NCBI GenBank assembly: GCA_000497125.2
Contig: CM035316.1
Location: 1,738,001 to 1,802,000 of the forward strand
Length of the DNA: 64,000 bases
Reading direction: 5' to 3'
From: Spironucleus salmonicida
Lineage: Eukaryota; Fornicata; Diplomonadida; Hexamitidae
This document shows positions 59,805 through 64,000 of this stretch, piece after piece. The translations under genes and the position numbers were made by a program. The first letter of the stretch is position 1. The number at the start of each line of letters is the position of its first letter. The notes beneath the pieces were generated by a model that was given only the letters and a program-made list of their open reading frames with translations, ran no database searches and was not told the DNA's origin.

Positions 59805-62453
59805 ATGTCTGAAACTTAAATGAAGGTCGCTACTTCCGAAGATCTTAACAAACTTATGGACATGGCTTTAGAGTCCCACTTTGAATTCCTTAAACTTAAC
59901 TAGGAATAAGTCAACAAGATCTTTTATGCTGCATCTTTTGCTGCAAATTCTGCTCGTATCCCTCTTGCTTAATAGGCTGTTATTGATACTGGTATGGGTG
60001 TTGTTGAAGACAAGGTTATCAAGAATAACTATGCTTCTGAATACATCTTTAATAGATATAAAAATGAGAAGACTGTTGGTTTGATTTCTGAAGATAAAAT
60101 CAACGGTAAGGCCACTTATGCTGAACCATTAGGTATCTTGGCTGGTATTATCCCCACCACCAATCCTACTTCTACTGTTATCTTCAAGTGCTTGATCGCT
60201 CTTAAGACACGTAATTGTATAGTTATTTCACCTCATCCTCGTGCTGCTAAATGTTCTATTGAGGCTGCTCGTATTGTACGTGATGCTGCTATAGCTAATG
60301 GTGCTCCTAAAAACTGTATTAGCTGGATTACTGATCCATCTGTCGCTCTTTCTGGAGAACTTATGAAGCATAAACTTACCTCATGTATTCTTGCTACTGG
60401 TGGTCCAGCTATGGTAACTGCTGCTTACTCTTCTGGAAATCCTGCCTTAGGTGTTGGCCCAGGTAACAACTGCGCTATCATTGATGAGCTATGCAATATT
60501 AAGGATGCAGTTTCTTCTATAATTTTATCAAAGACTTTTGATAATGGTATGATCTGTGCTTCTGAGTAATCTTGCGTGGTTGTTGATTCTGTCTATGAAT
60601 AAATCAAGGAGGAATTCAAGTATCGTGGTTGCTTCTTCCTTAATAAGGAGGAAACTGCAAAAATAGGTGACTTCTGTCTTCCTATTAACCCTAAGACTGG
60701 CATCAGAGGTTTGAATCCAGCAGCTGTTGGCTAACCTGCTCGTAAGATTGCTGAAATGGCTGGTGTTTCCGTTCCCGCCGAACATCCTTGTAAAGTTCTC
60801 ATTGGTGAGGATACGAATGATCACATTGGTCATACACATGCCATGAGTCTTGAAAAGCTTGCTCCAGTTTTAGGTATGTTCAAGGCCAAAAATTTCGACG
60901 AAGCATTAGAGGTAGCTTCCAAGTGTATCCATATGGCAGGTAAAGGTCATACTGGTTCCATCCATACTGCTTTTGAGGCTTAAGACCGTATCAATAAATT
61001 TGCCCAGGTTGTTTAAGCCGGTCGTTTAATTGTCAATTAACCTTCTGCCCATGGTGGTATTGGCGATTTATATAACTTCACCCTTGATCCTACCTTGACT
61101 ATTGGTTGCGGTTCCCACGGTGGTAACTCCGTATCTCAGAACGTTGGCTGCCAGCATTTACTCAATTATAAAAATGTAGTTGTTAAACGTGAAAATTGCC
61201 TCTGGTTCAAATCCCCACCTAAGATCTACTTCAAATATGGTTGCCTTACCGAAGCCATCAAAGATCTTTATCACTTCAAGAGATGTTTTATTATAACTGA
61301 TAAAATCTTATTCGATCTTGGATATACTGACAACATTATCAAACCTCTCGAAGCCAAAGGTATTAAAACAACAATATTCTCTGAAGTAGCCCCTGACCCA
61401 GATCTTGCCTGTTGTAGCTCTTGTTTGAAGTTGGTTAAGGCTTTCAAACCTGACTGCTTTATCGCCCTTGGTGGTGGTTCTGCTATGGATCTCATGAAGA
61501 TGGTACGTTTGCAATACGAACATGGTGATGCTGATTTCATCGGACTCGCCTAACGTTTCGCAGATATCAGGAAGCGTATTTATGAGTTCCCTGAATTACT
61601 TGACCTTAAGAAGGTTAAGACTTATTCCGTATGTATCCCTACTTCTTCTGGTACTGGGGCTGAGGTTACTCCTTTCGCAGTTATTACTGATAACACCATT
61701 GGTGTTAAGTACCCTCTTGCTGATTACATGCTCGTTCCTCAAATGGCAATCGTTGACTCATCTCTTGCTATGACCATGCCAAGATTCCTTGCTGCATGGA
61801 CTGGCGTTGACGCTCTTACTCACGCTATCGAATCCTATGTGTCCCTTTTGGCCACTGAATTCACTTAACCATTGTCATTATAGGCCATGAAGCTTATCTT
61901 CCAGTATCTCCCTGAATCTTGCAACAAGGTTACTAAGGAATCTCGTGAAGCTATTCATCATGCTGCTACAATTGCTGGTATGGCTTTTGGTAATGCTTTC
62001 TTAGGTATCTGTCATTCTATGGCTCACAAGCTAGGTTAAAAATTCCACGTTCCACACGGTCTTGCTAACGCTATATGCCTCTGCCCTACTATCAAGTTTA
62101 ACTCTACTGATGTGCCTACCAAGATGGGTGCTTTCCCTCAGTACAAGTATCCTTAAGCCATATAACGTTATGGCGAAATCGTTGACTATCTCGGTTTCAA
62201 GCCTAAAGTTAACACACCAATGGGTAAAGTTGAATGTCTCATCGAAAATATTTTGGAACTTTATAAGTAATTAGATGTTTCTCCTTATATTAAAGACTTT
62301 AGAAATGCTCCTACCAAGGAATAATATGTTGAAGCTTTAGATTACCTCAGTTATCACGCCTTTGATGATCAGTGCACTGGTGCTAACCCTCGTTACCCCT
62401 TAATTGCTGAATTGAAGGAAGTTCTGGCTACTTTGTATGAACCTTCCAAGTGA
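59805..62453 (+). CDS. adhE: Bifunctional aldehyde/alcohol dehydrogenase AdhE
   Basis: 882 residues, ATG at 59805, ending TCC AAG TGA; full length for the family (about 870-890). It reduces acetyl-CoA to acetaldehyde and then ethanol, oxidising two NADH, and is a main fermentation enzyme of anaerobic protists. The N-terminal aldehyde dehydrogenase has PTTNPTS, Cys251 in ICASEQS and GPGNN. The C-terminal iron alcohol dehydrogenase (from about 460) has GGGSAMD near 555, PTSSGTGAEVTPF near 611, and metal ligands in THAIES and CHSMAHKLGQKFHVPHG (about 670-750). Codon use is strongly biased (GGT, GCT, CTT, TAA for Gln), a sign of high expression. The Gln of CASEQS is a TAA, which proves the code. 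Confidence 0.97.
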
Positions 62454-63572
<1,119 letters not shown>

Positions 63573-64000
63573 ATGAATAAATAAAGGTTTTATTAAATTG
63601 TATTTATTGCTAGTTATATATTAAATGCAATAGAAACAATTGTTATTGTTAGAAAAGTTTTGTAATCCATTTCTAAGAAATGCAATTATTTTAATAAATT
63701 CTTCTGCAAAATATTACTTAGAGTCAGTATTGCGTCTCTTATAGTCAAATATACTCATAAAATTATGTAATGGAAATCAGGTGCTTTAATTCATGAATAT
63801 ATTTAACTTTACACTAAGTTTTTATTATTCGTTCTTTATTTTAGAAACAAGTAAAAATATTCTTACGTTATAAGTTATATTAATAGAATAAATATATCAT
63901 ATAAAATAGCTATAAATAATAATATCATTAGATAATATCTCCTCGTGTACTACAGTATGTATTACCATTTAAAATTGCCAGCTCAAATATAATTGAATTA
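63573..64000 (+). CDS. Possible partial membrane protein gene at the right edge
   Basis: A frame free of TGA runs from about 63258 to the window end (over 240 codons); its first ATG is at 63573. The product is basic and hydrophobic (QIVFIASYILNAIETIVIV, LLRVSIASLIV, KFLLFVLYFRN), so a multi-span membrane protein is possible. The upstream open part also looks protein-like (WYCFIYLVSKL), so a start outside the usual rule or a small 5' intron may exist. No family is recognised. Confidence 0.35.

Overview
The window reads as nuclear DNA of an AT-rich, flagellated protist that uses a variant genetic code: TAA and TAG are read as glutamine and TGA is the only stop. The clearest proof is the aldehyde/alcohol dehydrogenase gene (59805-62453), where TAA falls on the Gln of the conserved catalytic motif CASEQS and the 882-codon frame ends at a single TGA. 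About 40 genes can be read this way. Nearly all are single uninterrupted frames, gene spacing is often under 60 bases, and both strands are used. UAR=Gln, almost no introns, a fermentative AdhE, flagellar genes and a motif AGTGA laid over many stop codons together suggest a hexamitin diplomonad (Spironucleus, Hexamita or Trepomonas type). A ciliate is less likely because ciliate genes normally carry many small introns. This placement is an inference.

Layout. 1-12.6 kb: a partial membrane/coiled-coil protein, two paralogous beta-propeller-like membrane proteins, an aldo/keto reductase, the kinetochore protein Ndc80 and the intraflagellar GTPase IFT22, and a TTC5-like TPR protein. 12.6-26.8 kb: a large unknown protein, an EF-1alpha/HBS1-type GTPase, a TatD nuclease, an ASNSD1-like protein, a type I membrane protein, a ZNF277-like zinc-finger protein, a FYVE protein, a gamma-tubulin complex component and a SAM-domain protein. 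26.8-34.5 kb: an unknown protein, a very divergent Gln-rich Prp8 (core of the spliceosome) and a coiled-coil protein. 34.8-54.4 kb: a run of cytoskeleton-type genes (coiled coils, an Sfi1-like Trp-repeat protein, a three-EF-hand calmodulin-like protein, a 1,980-residue coiled coil) with a cyclin, a UBC12-like E2 and an EMC6-like protein among them. 54.5-62.5 kb: an unknown protein, a Dus enzyme, a GC-rich gene with a disturbed frame, a REEP/HVA22 protein and AdhE. 62.5-64 kb: an AT-rich tail with a long AAT microsatellite and a possible partial gene.

Taken together the window is rich in microtubule and basal-body functions (Ndc80, GCP, IFT22, Sfi1-like, calmodulin-like, many coiled coils). 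Base composition is uneven. Several genes are GC-richer (3659-4351, 11094-12275, 56630-58740), while the fast-evolving AT-rich ones are packed with Gln encoded by TAA/TAG. I found no mobile element, virus-derived element, rRNA, tRNA or CRISPR array. All reading was done by eye, so single-codon errors are possible.
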